DNA of 64,000 nucleotides from Chelydra serpentina. Lineage: Eukaryota > Chordata > Testudines > Chelydridae. This document shows positions 43,250 to 53,775 of the stretch, one piece after another. The stretch spans positions 30,846,501 through 30,910,500 of the forward strand of contig JBAIAC010000059.1 of NCBI GenBank assembly GCA_037349315.1. Direction: 5' to 3'. The translations under genes were made by a program, and so were the position numbers. Every line of letters begins with the position of its first letter. Position 1 is the stretch's first letter. The notes below the pieces were generated by a model. The model did no database searches and had not been told where the DNA came from. It saw only the letters and a list, made by a program, of their open reading frames with translations.

Positions 43250-43585
43250 CACTTTTCGATCAGAAAATTCTGATTTCTCAGAATCAAAACATTCCATATG
43301 AATACGTTGATTTCAAAAACATTTCTTTGACAAAACAAAACAAACCCCAAAATGAAGCATTTTGACCTTATCAGAAAGGAATGTTTCAATATTTTGTTTA
43401 AAAATTATTTTTATATCTGTTTTGTTTTATGTTATATTACAATTTTATAATATAATATAAAATTAATAAAAGTTGAAATTTAAATGAAATATTTTATCAG
43501 AACAAAATGTTTCAATTGTCCTGAAATATTTGTTTTTGAAAAATTCATTTCATGAGAAATTTTGAAATTATGTTTCCAATGAAGA
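43250..43585. repeat. A/T-rich dispersed repeat, copy 4
   Basis: 'tttttgaaaaattcatttca', 'gagaaattttgaaattatgt', similar to the blocks at 9058, 12455 and 35555. Confidence 0.45.
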
Positions 43586-43602
43586 ATAAAACCAATTATT
43601 GA

Positions 43603-43780
43603 TCATAGAGTATTAGGGTTGGAAGGGGCCTTAGGAGGTCATCTAGTCCAACCCCCTGCTCAAAGCAGGACCAATCCCCAATTTTTGCCCCAGATCCCTA
43701 AATGGCCCCCTCAAGGATTGAACTCACAACCCTGGGTTTAACAGGCCAATGCTCAAACCACTGAGCTATCCTTCCCCCTG
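43603..43780 (-). repeat. tRNA-derived SINE, minus strand
   Basis: Reverse complement of the SINE at 2921: tail 'gtcatctagtccaaccccct', body 'ccaatttttgccccagatcc' and tRNA-like head 'gattgaactcacaaccctgg'. Confidence 0.9.
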
Positions 43781-43972
43781 TATGATATCTTGGAATTTCC
43801 CATGAAATGGAAATTCCATCTCCTTCACAACTCTTGTGGGGCATATGATACACACTTCTCAAGGGTCAAGCTGTGAGTGCTCTGCTATTCACTGTGCAAG
43901 TGCTCCCAGGAGTTGATTTGGAAGGGTAAGCAAGAATTCTTTCTGGGGACTCAGCCCCTTGACAACTCCTCT

Positions 43973-44912
43973 AACTTCATCAGCGACCTGGAGGATGGTG
44001 TGGACTGCACCCTTAGCAGGTTTGCAGATGACACTAAACTGGGAGAAGTGGTTGATACGCTGGAGGGTAGGGACAGGATACAGAGGGACCTAGACAAATC
44101 AGAGGATTGGGCCAAAAGAAATCTGATGAGGTTCAACAAGGACAAGCGCAGAGTCCTGCCCTTAGGACGGAAGAATCCCATGCACTGCTACAGACTAGGG
44201 ACCAAATGGCTGGGCAGCAGTTCAGCAGAAAATGACCTAGGGGTTACAGTGGATGAAAAGCTGAATATGAGTCAACAGTATGCCCTTGTTGCCAAGAAGG
44301 CTAACGGCATTTTGGGCTGTATAAGTAGGGGCATTTCCAGCAGATCGAGGGACGTGATTATTCCCCTCTATTCGGCACTGGTGAGGCCTCATTTGGAGTA
44401 GTGTGTCCAGTTTTGGGCCCCACACTACAAGAAGGATGTGGATAAATTGGAAAGAGTCCAATGGAGGGCAACAAAAATGATTCGGGGGCTGGAGCACATG
44501 ACTTATGAGGAGAGGCTGAGGGAACTGGGATTGTTTAGCCTGCAGAAGAGAAGAGTGAGGGGGGATTTGATAGCTGCTTTCAACTACCTAAAAGGGGGTT
44601 CCAAAGAGGCTGGATCTAGACTGTTCTCAGTGGTAGAAGATGACAAAACAAGGAGTAATGGTCTCAAGTTGCAGCGGGGGAGGTTTAGGTTGGATATTAG
44701 GAAAAACTTTTTCACTAGTAGGGTGGTGAAGCACTGGAATGGGTTACCTAGGGAGGTGGTGGAATCTCCTTCCTTAGAGGTTTTTAAGGTCAGGCTTGAC
44801 AAAGCCCTGGCTGGGATGATCTAGTTGGGGTTGGTCCTGCTTTGAGCAGGGGGTTGGACTAGATGACCTCCTGAGGTCCCTTCCAACCCTGAGATTCTAT
44901 GATTCTATGATG
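43973..44912 (+). mobile_element. CR1 LINE, 5'-truncated
   Basis: Starts inside the RT at [20 protein letters not shown] and ends in ATTCTATGATTCTATG. A TAG at 44399-44401 (Y to stop at LEYCVQ) separates two open pieces (to 44401 and 44438-44824). Confidence 0.94.
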
Positions 44913-44914
44913 GA

Positions 44915-45212
44915 CAGTACCATGGGCAGAATGTAGCCCTTAGCTACTAACCCAACAGTATGAACCTGCCTTTATAAGGGGCATGATCCAATTATAAAAT
45001 CCGAACATCTCCCAACTTCAACAGTGGCTAGTTCCATGGTGTTGATTATGTTTGATTCCCATCCTCTAATCAAGACCAGACTAGCACTGCCTTCATTAAC
45101 CAGACAGTTCAGCTGAGTGCTCCTCTATCATGTGACTGGTATGCCAGCCTCATAGTGCATTACAGCAGTGTAGACTAGGCTCTTAATGCTGTGTCTTATT
45201 TGCATAATGCTA
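44915..45212. other. Short intergenic stretch, nothing recognised
   Basis: No supportable feature. Confidence 0.4.
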
Positions 45213-45445
45213 CAGCAGTGTGGCATTGTATATAGAGCACTAGATTGAGACTCAGGAAACCCAAGTTTTATTTTTGATTCTGTGTTTGGTCACCTGGATG
45301 ACCTTGGTCCAGTTTCTTCCCCTCTCTATGCTTCATCTTCCCCATCTGTAAAATGGGAACAATGATACTGCCTTCCTTTATAAAGAGCTTTGAGCGTTAT
45401 TGGTGAAAAGCATCATATAAGAGTTAGGTATTATTTATTACTATT
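45213..45445 (+). repeat. MIR-like CORE-SINE
   Basis: 'tagagcactagattgagact', 'ggtcacctggatgaccttgg', 'cccatctgtaaaatgggaac' and 'tataaagagctttgagcgtt' follow the MIR order from head through core to tail. An old element shared across amniotes. Confidence 0.8.
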
Positions 45446-45929
45446 CTGCAATTAAATTAGGTTCAGACCCCCTGAGGTGCTGTGCTATTCAGTTGATGCC
45501 CTCATTGATTCAGAGGAACAGGCTCTTAATGTTTGCCTTTGATTTGAGCAGAGACATGATTAGACACATGATTATGATAAGGCCATGGCATATTGCTGAG
45601 CTTGTGGATGTATTGGGCCCAATTCATGCCAGGAGTAACTCCTATAGCTTCAATGAAATTACACCACAGATTAATTTGGTGCATCAAGTCTCATATTCCG
45701 ACTTTGTCAACTATGACAGGGTACTCAGGTCTGCCAGCATTTAGATATCTGCAGTAGGCATTTGTCAACGAAATGACAGTTTGGCCATCCAAACGTAAAG
45801 CTGGTTTAGGCAACCACATTTGGAAATTTGGCAAGTCTTATGAAATGGTCTCATCTGATTCTAAAAAGGATCCCCATTCAGGAAGATTGGTAAGCATGTA
45901 CCTAACCTTAAGAGTGCCTAACACTCTCA

Positions 45930-46818
45930 AAGAAACTGCGAAACCACCTGATCAACATCCTATACAGCAAACAGGGAAAGATTAAGACAGCTCTCAAAAC
46001 TGGATACTCTTATGGAAAACCAACCTTCCACACAAACTTCTTCATGGACTGACTTTACAAAAACTAGACAAGCCATTTACAACACAAGCTTTGCTTCTTT
46101 ACAAAAGAAAAAGGACACTAAGCTATCTAAACTGCTGCATGCCACAAGGAACCACAACAGCAGTTCCCTTACCCCACCCAACAATATTGTTAATCTTTCC
46201 AGCTATACTCTCAGCCCAGCAGAAGAATCTGTCCTTTCTCGGGGCCTCTCCTTTTGTCCCTCCAGACCCACGAACATGATACAGTTCTGCGGTGACCTAG
46301 AATCCTACTTTCGACGTCTCCGACTCAAAGAATATTTCCAACACACCTCTGTACAACATACTAACCCACATAATCCTTCCAACACACCTCTGTACAACAG
46401 ACTAACCCACAGAATCCTTCCAACAGACCGCTGTACAACATACTAACCCACAGAATCCTTCCAACACACCTCTGTACAACAGACTAACCCACAGAATCCT
46501 TCCAACACACCTCTGTACAACATACTAACCCGCAGAATCCTTCCAACACACCTCTGTACAACATACTAACCCGCAGAATCCTTCCAACACACCTCTGTAC
46601 AACATACTAACCCGCAGAATCCTTACAACACACCTCTGTACAACATACTAACCCGCAGAATCCTTCCAACACACCTCTGTACAACATACTAACCCACAGA
46701 ATCCTTCCAACACACCTCTGTACAACCTTCTAATCCACAGAATCCTTCCTACCAAAACTACAAAAAGAAGGATTCTGCGTGGACTCCTCCTGAAGGTCGA
46801 AACAACAAATTGGACTTC
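45930..46818 (+). pseudogene. Penelope-like element, 5' (N-terminal) part
   Basis: The N-terminal region of the Penelope-like element whose catalytic part lies at 51372-53570. The ORF at 46012-46446 shows a long N-terminal segment with NIVNLSSYTLSPAEESVLSR, GLSFCPSRPTNMIQFCGDL and ESYFRRLRLKEYF, typical of the region before the RT in these elements. A ten-copy 41-bp minisatellite (46340-46749) then introduces a stop. After it the frame reads DSAWTPPEGRNNKLDF and is cut by the CR1 insertion at 46819. The 5' boundary is approximate; coding-like sequence begins before the ATG. Confidence 0.8.
46340..46749 (+). repeat. 41-bp minisatellite, 10 copies, in Penelope coding sequence
   Basis: The unit 'aacacacctctgtacaacat' + 'actaacccacagaatccttcc' starts at 46340, 46381, 46422, 46463, 46504, 46545, 46586, 46627, 46668 and 46709. 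Because 41 is not a multiple of three, each copy shifts the frame. In the third copy the frame reads TAC TAA, which ends the ORF at 46446. Confidence 0.97.
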
Positions 46819-46819
46819 G

Positions 46820-47190
46820 ACCAGGGCGCTTTGCGAACAGGGGCTGCAAACAGGGGAGTTTGAGAGGAATTGCTCCAGGTAAAGCAGGAGCAAATACAGG
46901 ACCCTTGGGGTAAGTGGCTGTCTGTAGTGTGTGTTTGGGAGTACTTGCTGTGTGCTGAGCTTGTGTCTGTCTGTTTGTTCATTGTTTGTTTGCAGGACCG
47001 TGTGCTGTGGCTGGCAGTTGGAAGCTGTGAGCTTCTACACCAGGGGACGGGGCTAATCAATCAGGGAGGCCGGGGCTTTATAAAGCCGTGCACAAGCGAC
47101 CAGGGCGCTTTGCGAACAGGAGCTGCAAACAGGGGAGTTTGAGAGGAATTGCTCCAGGTAAAGCAGGAGCAAATACAGGACCCTTGGGAC
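46820..47190 (+). promoter_or_regulatory. Duplicated 5' UTR/promoter-like units of CR1
   Basis: A roughly 90-bp segment starting 'accagggcgctttgcgaaca' occurs at 46820 and again at 47099 (279-bp offset). Between them lies a TATA box (TATAAAG, 47079-47085, in the palindrome GGCTTTATAAAGCC), 20-30 bp before the second copy. Transcription from this TATA would start at or near the 'accaggg' where the genomic copy itself begins. The LINE at 36838 has the same arrangement. Confidence 0.65.
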
Positions 47191-47366
47191 TCTTCTAAAA
47201 AGACTGTCAGTCAGCTGCGCACCAGCGGAGCAGCGCATAGCAGAGAAGCAAACAGGTGGAGTTAGCCTGGGAGTTCGCCTGGAGAGAACCTACTGAGGCA
47301 TCCCCCTTGCAGGTTTCCCTGAGTAGCTTCTGCCACAAGTGAGGAAACTCTTCGAAGGAAGGAACT

Positions 47367-48383
47367 ATGGATGCTGAGCGATCCGCTGTCGTGACCTGCA
47401 CAGGATGTGCCATGTTTGTCTTTCTTCCACAGGATAGAAGCGACTTTGTCTGTACAAAGTGCAAGCTGATCTCCATATTGGAGGAGAAGATTCAAGGTCT
47501 GGAGAAATGAGTATCAACCCTGCATTCCATAAAAGAAAATGAGGAGTTCCTGGATAGACGTCAGGATAGGCTTCAGCGGGCGCAGTGTTGTGAGGATTCA
47601 GAGCAGGCTGCGCAGCGGGGACAGAAGACCAGCGAGGATAATTGGCGGCATGTGACCTCCAGAAGAGGAAAGAGTATGAGACAAGTCCATGTACCAGAAA
47701 CGCATATTCAGATGAGCAACCGTTTTCATGTTCTCTCCACAGGCACTAGTGCAGAGAGTGGAGTGAATGATGCATCTGAGGGAACAGAGCAGAAGGAGAC
47801 TCCACTGATTGGAAGGCATGAGATGCACAGTCCTAGTGATGGGGGTTCCACGACCACCACTCCCAAGAGGAGGAGGAGGGTGGTGGTGGGCGGGGACTCT
47901 CTCCTCAGGGGGACTGAGTCATCTATCTGCCGCCCTGACCGGGAAAACCGAGAGGTGTGCTGCTTGCCAGGGGCTAGGATTCGTGATGTGACGGAGAGAC
48001 TGCCGAGACTCATCAAGCCCTCAGATCGCTACCCCTTCCTGCTTCTCCACGTGGGCACCAATGATACTGCCAAGAATGACCTTGAGCGTATTACTGCAGA
48101 CTACGTGGCTCTGGGAAGAAGGATAAAGGCGTTTGAGGCGCAAGTGGTGTTCTCGTCCATTCTCCCTGTGGCAGGAAAAGGCCGGGGTAGAGACCGTCGA
48201 ATCGTGGAAGTCAATGAATGGCTACGCAGATGGTGTCGGAGAGAAGGGTTTGGATTCTTTGACCATGGGATGGTGTTCCAAGAAGAAGGAGTGCTAGGCA
48301 GAGACGGGCTCCACCTGACAAAGAGAGGGAAGAGCATCTTTGGAAGCAGGCTGGCCAACCTAGTGAGGAGGGCTTTAAACTAG
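47367..48383 (+). pseudogene. CR1 ORF1 (zinc knuckle plus SGNH esterase-like), one nonsense codon
   Basis: A 338-codon frame, continuous except for TGA at 47508-47510 (codon 48, in LEK|*|VSTLHS, probably CGA to TGA). The N-terminus has a CxxC...CxxC finger (TCTGCAMFVF, FVCTKCKLIS) and a coiled-coil start (SILEEKIQGLEK). The C-terminal half is the SGNH/GDSL esterase-like domain known from CR1 ORF1: VVVGGDSLLRGTES, LLHVGTNDTAKNDLE, VFSSILPVAGKG and GRDGLHLTKRGK. This protein is thought to bind RNA and lipids or membranes during retrotransposition. The long ORF from 47652 is the part after the stop. Confidence 0.9.
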
Positions 48384-48427
48384 GTTCACCGGGGGAAGGA
48401 GACCAAAGCCCCGAGGTAAGTGGGGAA

Positions 48428-51277
48428 GTGGGATACCGGGAGGAAGCACAAGTAGGTGAGTGCAAGAGGGGAGGGCTCCTGCCCCATACTGGGACAGCAG
48501 GACAATCGGTGAGTTATCTTAAATGCCTATACACAAATGCAAGAAGCCTGGGGAACAAGCAGGGAGAACTGGAAGTCCTGGCACAGTCAAGGAATTATGA
48601 CGTAATTGGAATAACAGAGACTTGGTGGGATAACTCACACGATTGGAGTACTGTCATGGATGGATATAAACTGTTCAGGAAGGATAGGCAGGGCAGAAAA
48701 GGTGGGGGAGTTGCGTTGTATGTAAGAGAGCAGTATGACTGCTCAGAGCTCCAGTATAAAACTGCAGAAAAACCTGAGAGTCTCTGGATTAAATTGAGAA
48801 GTGTGAGCAACAAGGGTAATGTCGTGGTGGGAGTCTGCTAAAGACCACCAGACCAGGGGGATGAGGTGGACGAGGCTTTCTTCCAGCAACTAACAGAAGT
48901 TACTAGATCACAGGCCCTGGTTCTCATGGGTGACTTTAATCACCCCGACATCTGCTGGGAGAGCAATACAGCGGTCCACAGACAATCCAGGAAGTTTTTG
49001 GAAAGTGTAGGGGACAATTTCCTGGTGCAAGTGCTGGAGGAACCAACTAGGGGAAAAGCTCTTCTTGACCTGCTGCTCACAAACAGGGAAGAAACAGTCG
49101 AGGAAGCAATAGTGGATGGTAACCTGGGAGGCAGTGACCATGAGATGGTCGAGTTCAGGATCCTGACACAAGGAAGAAAGGAGAACAGTAGAATACAGAG
49201 CCTGGACTTCAGAAAAGCAGACTTTGACTCCCTCAGGGAACTGATGGGCAAGGTCCCCTGGGAGAATAACATGAGGGGGAAAGGAGTCGAGGAAAGCTGG
49301 CTGTATTTTAAAGAAACCTTATTGAGGTTGCAGGAACAAACCATCCCGATGTGTAGAAAGAAAAGTAAATATGGCAGGCGACCAGCTTGGCTTAACAGTG
49401 AAATCCTTGCTCGTCTTAAACACAAAAAAGCAGCTTACAAGAAGTGGAAGATTGGACAAATGACTAGGGAGGAGTATAAAAATATTGTTCAGGCATGCAG
49501 GAGTGAAATTAGGAAGGCCAAATCACACTTGGAGTTGCAGCTAGCTGGAGATGTTAGGAGTAACAAGAAGGGTTTCTTCAGGTATGTTAGCAACAAGAAG
49601 AAAGTCAAGGAACGTGTGGGCCCCTTGCTGAATGAGGGAGGGAACCTTGTGACAGAGGATGTGGAGAAAGCTAGTGTACTCAATGCTTTTTTTGCCTCTG
49701 TCTTCACAGACAAGGGCAGCTCCCAGATGGCTGCACTCCGCAGCACGGTATGGGGAGGAGGTGACCAGCCCTCTGTGGAGAAAGAAGTAGTTCGGGACTA
49801 TTTAGAAAAGCTGGACGAACACAAGTCCATGGGGCCGGATGCACTGCATCCGAGGGTGCTAAAGGAGTTGGCCGATGTGATTGCAGAGCCATTGGCCATT
49901 ATCTTTGACAAATCATGGCAATCGGGGGAGGTCCCGGATGACTGGAAAAAAGCGAATGTAGTGCCCATCTTTAAAAAAGGGAAGAAGGAAGATCCGGGGA
50001 ACTACAGGCCAGTCAGTCTCACCTCAATCCCTGGAAAAATCATGGAACAGGTCCTCAAGGAATCAATTTTGAACCACTTAAAGGAGGGGAAAGTGATCAG
50101 AAACAGTCAGCATGGATTCACCAAGCGCAAGTCATGCCTGACTAACCTAATTGCCTTCTATGATGAGATAACTGGCTCTGTGGATGAGGGGAAAGCAGTG
50201 GATGTGCTATTTCTTGACTTTAGCAAAGCTTTTGATACAGTCTCGCACAGTGTTCTTGCCAGCAAGTTAAAGAAGTATGGGCTGGATGAATGGACAGTAA
50301 GGTGGATAGAAAACTGGCTGGATGGTCGTGCTCAACGGGTAGTGATCAATGGCTCCATGTCTAGTTGGCAGCCGGTATCAAGTGGAGTGCCCCAAGGGTC
50401 GGTGCTGGGGCCGGTTTTGTTCAATATCTTCATCAACGATCTGGAGGATGGTGTGGACTGCACCCTTAGCAAGTTTGCAGATGACACTAAACTGGGAGGA
50501 GTGGTTGATACGCTGGAGGGTAGGGATAGGATACAGAGGGACCTAGACAAATTAGAGGATTGGGCCAAAAGAAATCTGATGAGGTTCAACAAGGACAAGT
50601 GCAGAGTCCTGCACTTAGGACGGAAGAATCCCATGCACTGCTACAGACTAGGGACCGAATGGCTGGGCAGCAGTTCTGCAGAAAAGGACCTAGGGGTTAC
50701 AGTGGACGAAAAGCTGAATATGAGTCAACAGTGTGCCCTTGTTGCCAAGAAGGCTAACGGCATTTTGGGCTGTATAGGTAGGGGCATTTCCAGCAGATCG
50801 AGGGATGTGATTATTCCCCTCTATTCGGCACTGGTGAGGCCTCATTTGGAGTACTGTGTCCAGTTTTGGGCCTCACACTACAAGAAGGATGTGGATAAAT
50901 TGGAAAGAGTCCAACGGAGGGCAACAAAAATGATTAGGGGGCTGGAGCACATGACTTATGAGGAGAGGCTGAGGGAACTGAGATTGTTTAGCCTGCAGAA
51001 GAGAAGAGTGAGGGGGGATTTGATAGCTGCTTTCAACTACCTAAAAGGGGGTTCCAAAGAGGATGGATCTAGACTGTTCTCAGTGGTAGAAGATGACAGA
51101 ACAAGGAGTAATGGTCTCAAGTTGCAGAGGGGGAGGTTTAGGTTGGATATTAGGAAAAACTTTTTCACTAGTAGGGTGGTGAAGCACTGGAATGGGTTAC
51201 CTAGGGAGGTGGTGGAGTCTCCTTCCTTGGAGGTTTTTAAGGTCAGGCTTGACAAAGCCCTGGCTGGGATGATCTAG
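48428..51277 (+). pseudogene. CR1 ORF2 (endonuclease-reverse transcriptase), one nonsense codon
   Basis: About 950 codons in one frame, interrupted only by TAA at 48839-48841 (GVC|*|RPPDQ, where Y is expected). Endonuclease: [54 protein letters not shown]. Reverse transcriptase: [79 protein letters not shown] with the catalytic Asp pair. The C-terminal region is [20 protein letters not shown] and [13 protein letters not shown]. The exact start is uncertain because 48428 is GTG; an ATG start is not obvious. It would cut the target and copy CR1 RNA if the stop were absent. Confidence 0.93.
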
Positions 51278-51371
51278 TTGGGGTTGGTCCTGCTTTGAGC
51301 AGGGGGTTGGACTAGATGACCTCCTGAGGTCCCTTCCAACCCTGAGATTCTATGATTCTATGATTCTATGA

Positions 51372-53294
51372 TACATAGACTGCTTCCGTCGCCGTGCTCG
51401 AGCTGAAATTGTAGAAAAGCAAAATCACTTGCCCCATAACCTCAGCCGTGCAGAACACAATGCCATCAACAGCCTCAGGGACAACTCTAACATCATAATC
51501 AAAAAGGCTGACAAGGGAGGAGCTGTCGTCATCATGAATAAATTGGAATATGAACAAGAAGCTGTCAGGCAGCTCTGTAACTCCACATTCTACAGGCCAT
51601 TATCCTCTGACCCCACTGAGGAGTACCAAAAGAAACTGCACCATCTGCTCCAGAAACTCCCTGGAAAAGCACAAGACCAAATTTGTACAGACATGTGCCT
51701 AGAACCCCGACCGGGTACATTCTATCTGCTACCCAAGATCCATAAACCTGGAAATCCTGGACGCCCCATCATCTCAGGCATTGGCACCCTAACAGCAGGA
51801 TTGTCTGGCTATGTAGACTCTCTCCTCAGGCCCTATGCTACCAGCACTGCCAGCTATCTTCGCGACACCACTGACTTCCTGAGGAAACTACAATCCATCG
51901 GTGATCTTCCAGACAGCACCATCCTGGCCACTATGGATGTAGAAGCCCTCTACACCAACATTCCACACAACGATGGACTACAAGCTGTCAGGAACAGTAT
52001 CCCCGATACTACCACGGCTAACCTGGTGGCCGAACTTTGTGATTTTGTCCTCACCCACAACTATTTCACATTTGCGGACAATATTTACCTTCAAGTCAGT
52101 GGCACTGCTATGGGTACCCGTATGGCCCCACAGTATGCCAACATTTTTATGGCTGACTTAGAACAACGCTTCCTCAGCTCTCGTCCCCTAACACCCCTAC
52201 TCTACTTGCACTACATTGATGATATCTTCATCATTTGGACCCATGGAAAAGAAGCCCTTGAGGAATTCCACCATGATTTCAACAATTTCCATCCCACCAT
52301 CAACCTCAGCCTAGACCAGTCCACACAAGCGGTCCATTTCCTAGACACCACTGTGCTAATAAGTGATGGTCACATAAACACCACCCTATACCGGAAACCT
52401 ACTGACCGCTATACTTACCTACATGCTTCCAGCTTCCATCCTGGACACGCCACACGATCCATTGTTTACAGTCAAGCTCTAAGATACAACCGCATTTGCT
52501 CCAATCCCTCAGACAGAGACAAACACCTACAAGATCTCTATCAAGCATTCTTACAACTACAATATCCACCTGCTGAAGTGAAAAAACAGATCGACAGGGC
52601 CAAAAGAGTACCCAGGAGTCACCTACTACAAGACAGGCCCAAAAAAGAAAATAACAGAACACCACTAGCCGTCACCTTTAGCCCCCAACTAAAACCTCTC
52701 CAGCGCATCATCAAAGATCTACAACCTATCCTAAAAGATGATCCCTCACTCTCACAGATCTTGGAGGACAGACCAATCCTTGCTTACAGACAGCCCCCCA
52801 ACCTGAAGCAAATACTCACCAGCAACCACACACCATACAACAAAAACACCAACCCAGGAACCTATCCTTGCAACAAAGCCCGATGCCAACTCTGTCAACA
52901 TATCGATTCAAGTGATACCATCACAGTGCCTAATCACATCCGCCACGCCATCAGGGGCTCATTCACCTGCACATCTACCAATGTGATATATGCCATCATG
53001 TGCCAGCAATGCCCCTCTGCCATGTACATTGGCCGAACCGGACAGTCTCTACGCAAAAGAATAAATGGACATAAATCTGACATCAGGAATCATAACATTC
53101 AAAAACCAGTAGGAGAACACTTCAACCTCCCTAATCACTCAGTGACAGACTTGAGGATAGCAGTGTTGCGTCAGATTAACTCCAAAAGCAGACTTCAAAG
53201 AGAAACTATTGAACTCGAATTGATATGCAAACTAGGTTGCATTGCCTCCAGATTAAATAGAGATTTGGAAAGGCTCGGCCATTACGTTAATTGA
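51372..53294 (+). CDS. Penelope-like element reverse transcriptase with GIY-YIG endonuclease (C-terminal part, open)
   Basis: Frame open from the CR1 junction to the stop, about 640 codons. RT motifs in order: KKADKGGAVVIMNK, FYLLPKIHKPGNPGRPIISG, ATMDVEALYTNIPHNDGL, SGTAMGTRMAPQYANIFMAD, HYIDDIFIIW (catalytic DD, about 52212) and LYRKPTDRYTYLHASSFHPG. After a linker come a cysteine cluster (CNKARCQLCQH) and the GIY-YIG nuclease (VIYAIMCQQC, MYIGRTGQSLRKRINGH, KPVGEHFN, about 52980-53180). These elements use the nuclease to nick target DNA and prime reverse transcription. Neptune-like by overall motif order, but the clade is not certain. No lesion is visible here; the element is dead because its N-terminal part is separated and frameshifted. 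Confidence 0.9.
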   Translation, partial: YIDCFRRRARAEIVEKQNHLPHNLSRAEHNAINSLRDNSNIIIKKADKGGAVVIMNKLEYEQEAVRQLCNSTFYRPLSSDPTEEYQKKLHHLLQKLPGKAQDQICTDMCLEPRPGTFYLLPKIHKPGNPGRPIISGIGTLTAGLSGYVDSLLRPYATSTASYLRDTTDFLRKLQSIGDLPDSTILATMDVEALYTNIPHNDGLQAVRNSIPDTTTANLVAELCDFVLTHNYFTFADNIYLQVSGTAMGTRMAPQYANIFMADLEQRFLSSRPLTPLLYLHYIDDIFIIWTHGKEALEEFHHDFNNFHPTINLSLDQSTQAVHFLDTTVLISDGHINTTLYRKPTDRYTYLHASSFHPGHATRSIVYSQALRYNRICSNPSDRDKHLQDLYQAFLQLQYPPAEVKKQIDRAKRVPRSHLLQDRPKKENNRTPLAVTFSPQLKPLQRIIKDLQPILKDDPSLSQILEDRPILAYRQPPNLKQILTSNHTPYNKNTNPGTYPCNKARCQLCQHIDSSDTITVPNHIRHAIRGSFTCTSTNVIYAIMCQQCPSAMYIGRTGQSLRKRINGHKSDIRNHNIQKPVGEHFNLPNHSVTDLRIAVLRQINSKSRLQRETIELELICKLGCIASRLNRDLERLGHYVN

Positions 53295-53570
53295 ATCTAT
53301 TTCCCTTAAGTTAACGATCCTCATTCACACCTGTGTGACCATGTTGTTTATCACTTCAAAGGTTTTTCTTCCCCTGCTGTTATGGTTCCTCTCAACTAAT
53401 TAGCCTCTTAAGGTTGGTCTATGCACCTCCACCTTATCATGTTTCTCTGACTGTATAAATATCTGTCTACTGTATATTTCATTCCATGCATCCGATGAAG
53501 TGGGTATTAACCCACGAAAGCTTATGCTGAAATAAATTTGTTAGTCTCTAAGGTGCTACAAGTTTTTCTT
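53295..53570 (+). mobile_element. Penelope-like element 3' end with possible hammerhead-ribozyme relic
   Basis: The 3' UTR ends '...ttagtctctaaggtgctaca' at about 53570. At 53492-53529: CCGATGA, a 5-bp hairpin GTGGG/CCCAC, GAAA, then GC-TTAT-GC-T-G. This resembles a hammerhead core (CUGAUGA-stem II-GAAA-stem III-UH). Differences are C for U4, an extra A before stem II, G at the cleavage position and a poor stem I. Hammerhead motifs are reported from Penelope-like elements. Confidence 0.5.
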
Positions 53571-53637
53571 TCTTATTTTTGTTTTTCTTAAGAATGTGGT
53601 AAGTCTCACTGAAGTTAATTGCTTACCCTTGAACTCA

Positions 53638-53775
53638 ATGGATATATCTATACTGTAATAAAACACAGGCGGCTGGCCCAGGTCAGCTGACTCAGGCTCG
53701 TAGGGTCAGGCTGTTTGTCTATAAAATAGGAGTGTAGATGCTAGGAGCCCAAGCCCAAGCTCTGGGAACACAGGA
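53638..53775. repeat. MITE fragment
   Basis: 'ggatatatctatactgtaat' at one side and 'gtgtagatgctaggagccca' inside, with 'ggctggcccaggtcagctga'. Old non-autonomous DNA transposon debris; classification uncertain. Confidence 0.4.

Larger units (their letters stand above)
46819..51371 (+). mobile_element. Full-length CR1 LINE inserted in the Penelope-like element
   Basis: A 4553-bp CR1 with 5' UTR, ORF1, ORF2 and an ATTCTATG-repeat 3' end. The host frame reads DF before it and YIDCFRRR after it, so the insertion removed and duplicated nothing visible, as is usual for CR1. It has one nonsense codon in each ORF. All shorter young CR1 copies of the window match its 3' part. Confidence 0.96.

Noticed and set aside
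45493..45985. ORFs of 70-83 codons left of the Penelope-like element
   Set aside because: No motif or repeat homology; only the final part (after about 45930) looks like Penelope coding sequence, in another frame.
51037..51255. Minus-strand 72-codon ORFs starting [16 protein letters not shown] (also at 4285, 11441, 17941, 24456, 44584, 55668)
   Set aside because: Antisense shadows of the CR1 ORF2 C-terminus; they recur only because CR1 copies recur.
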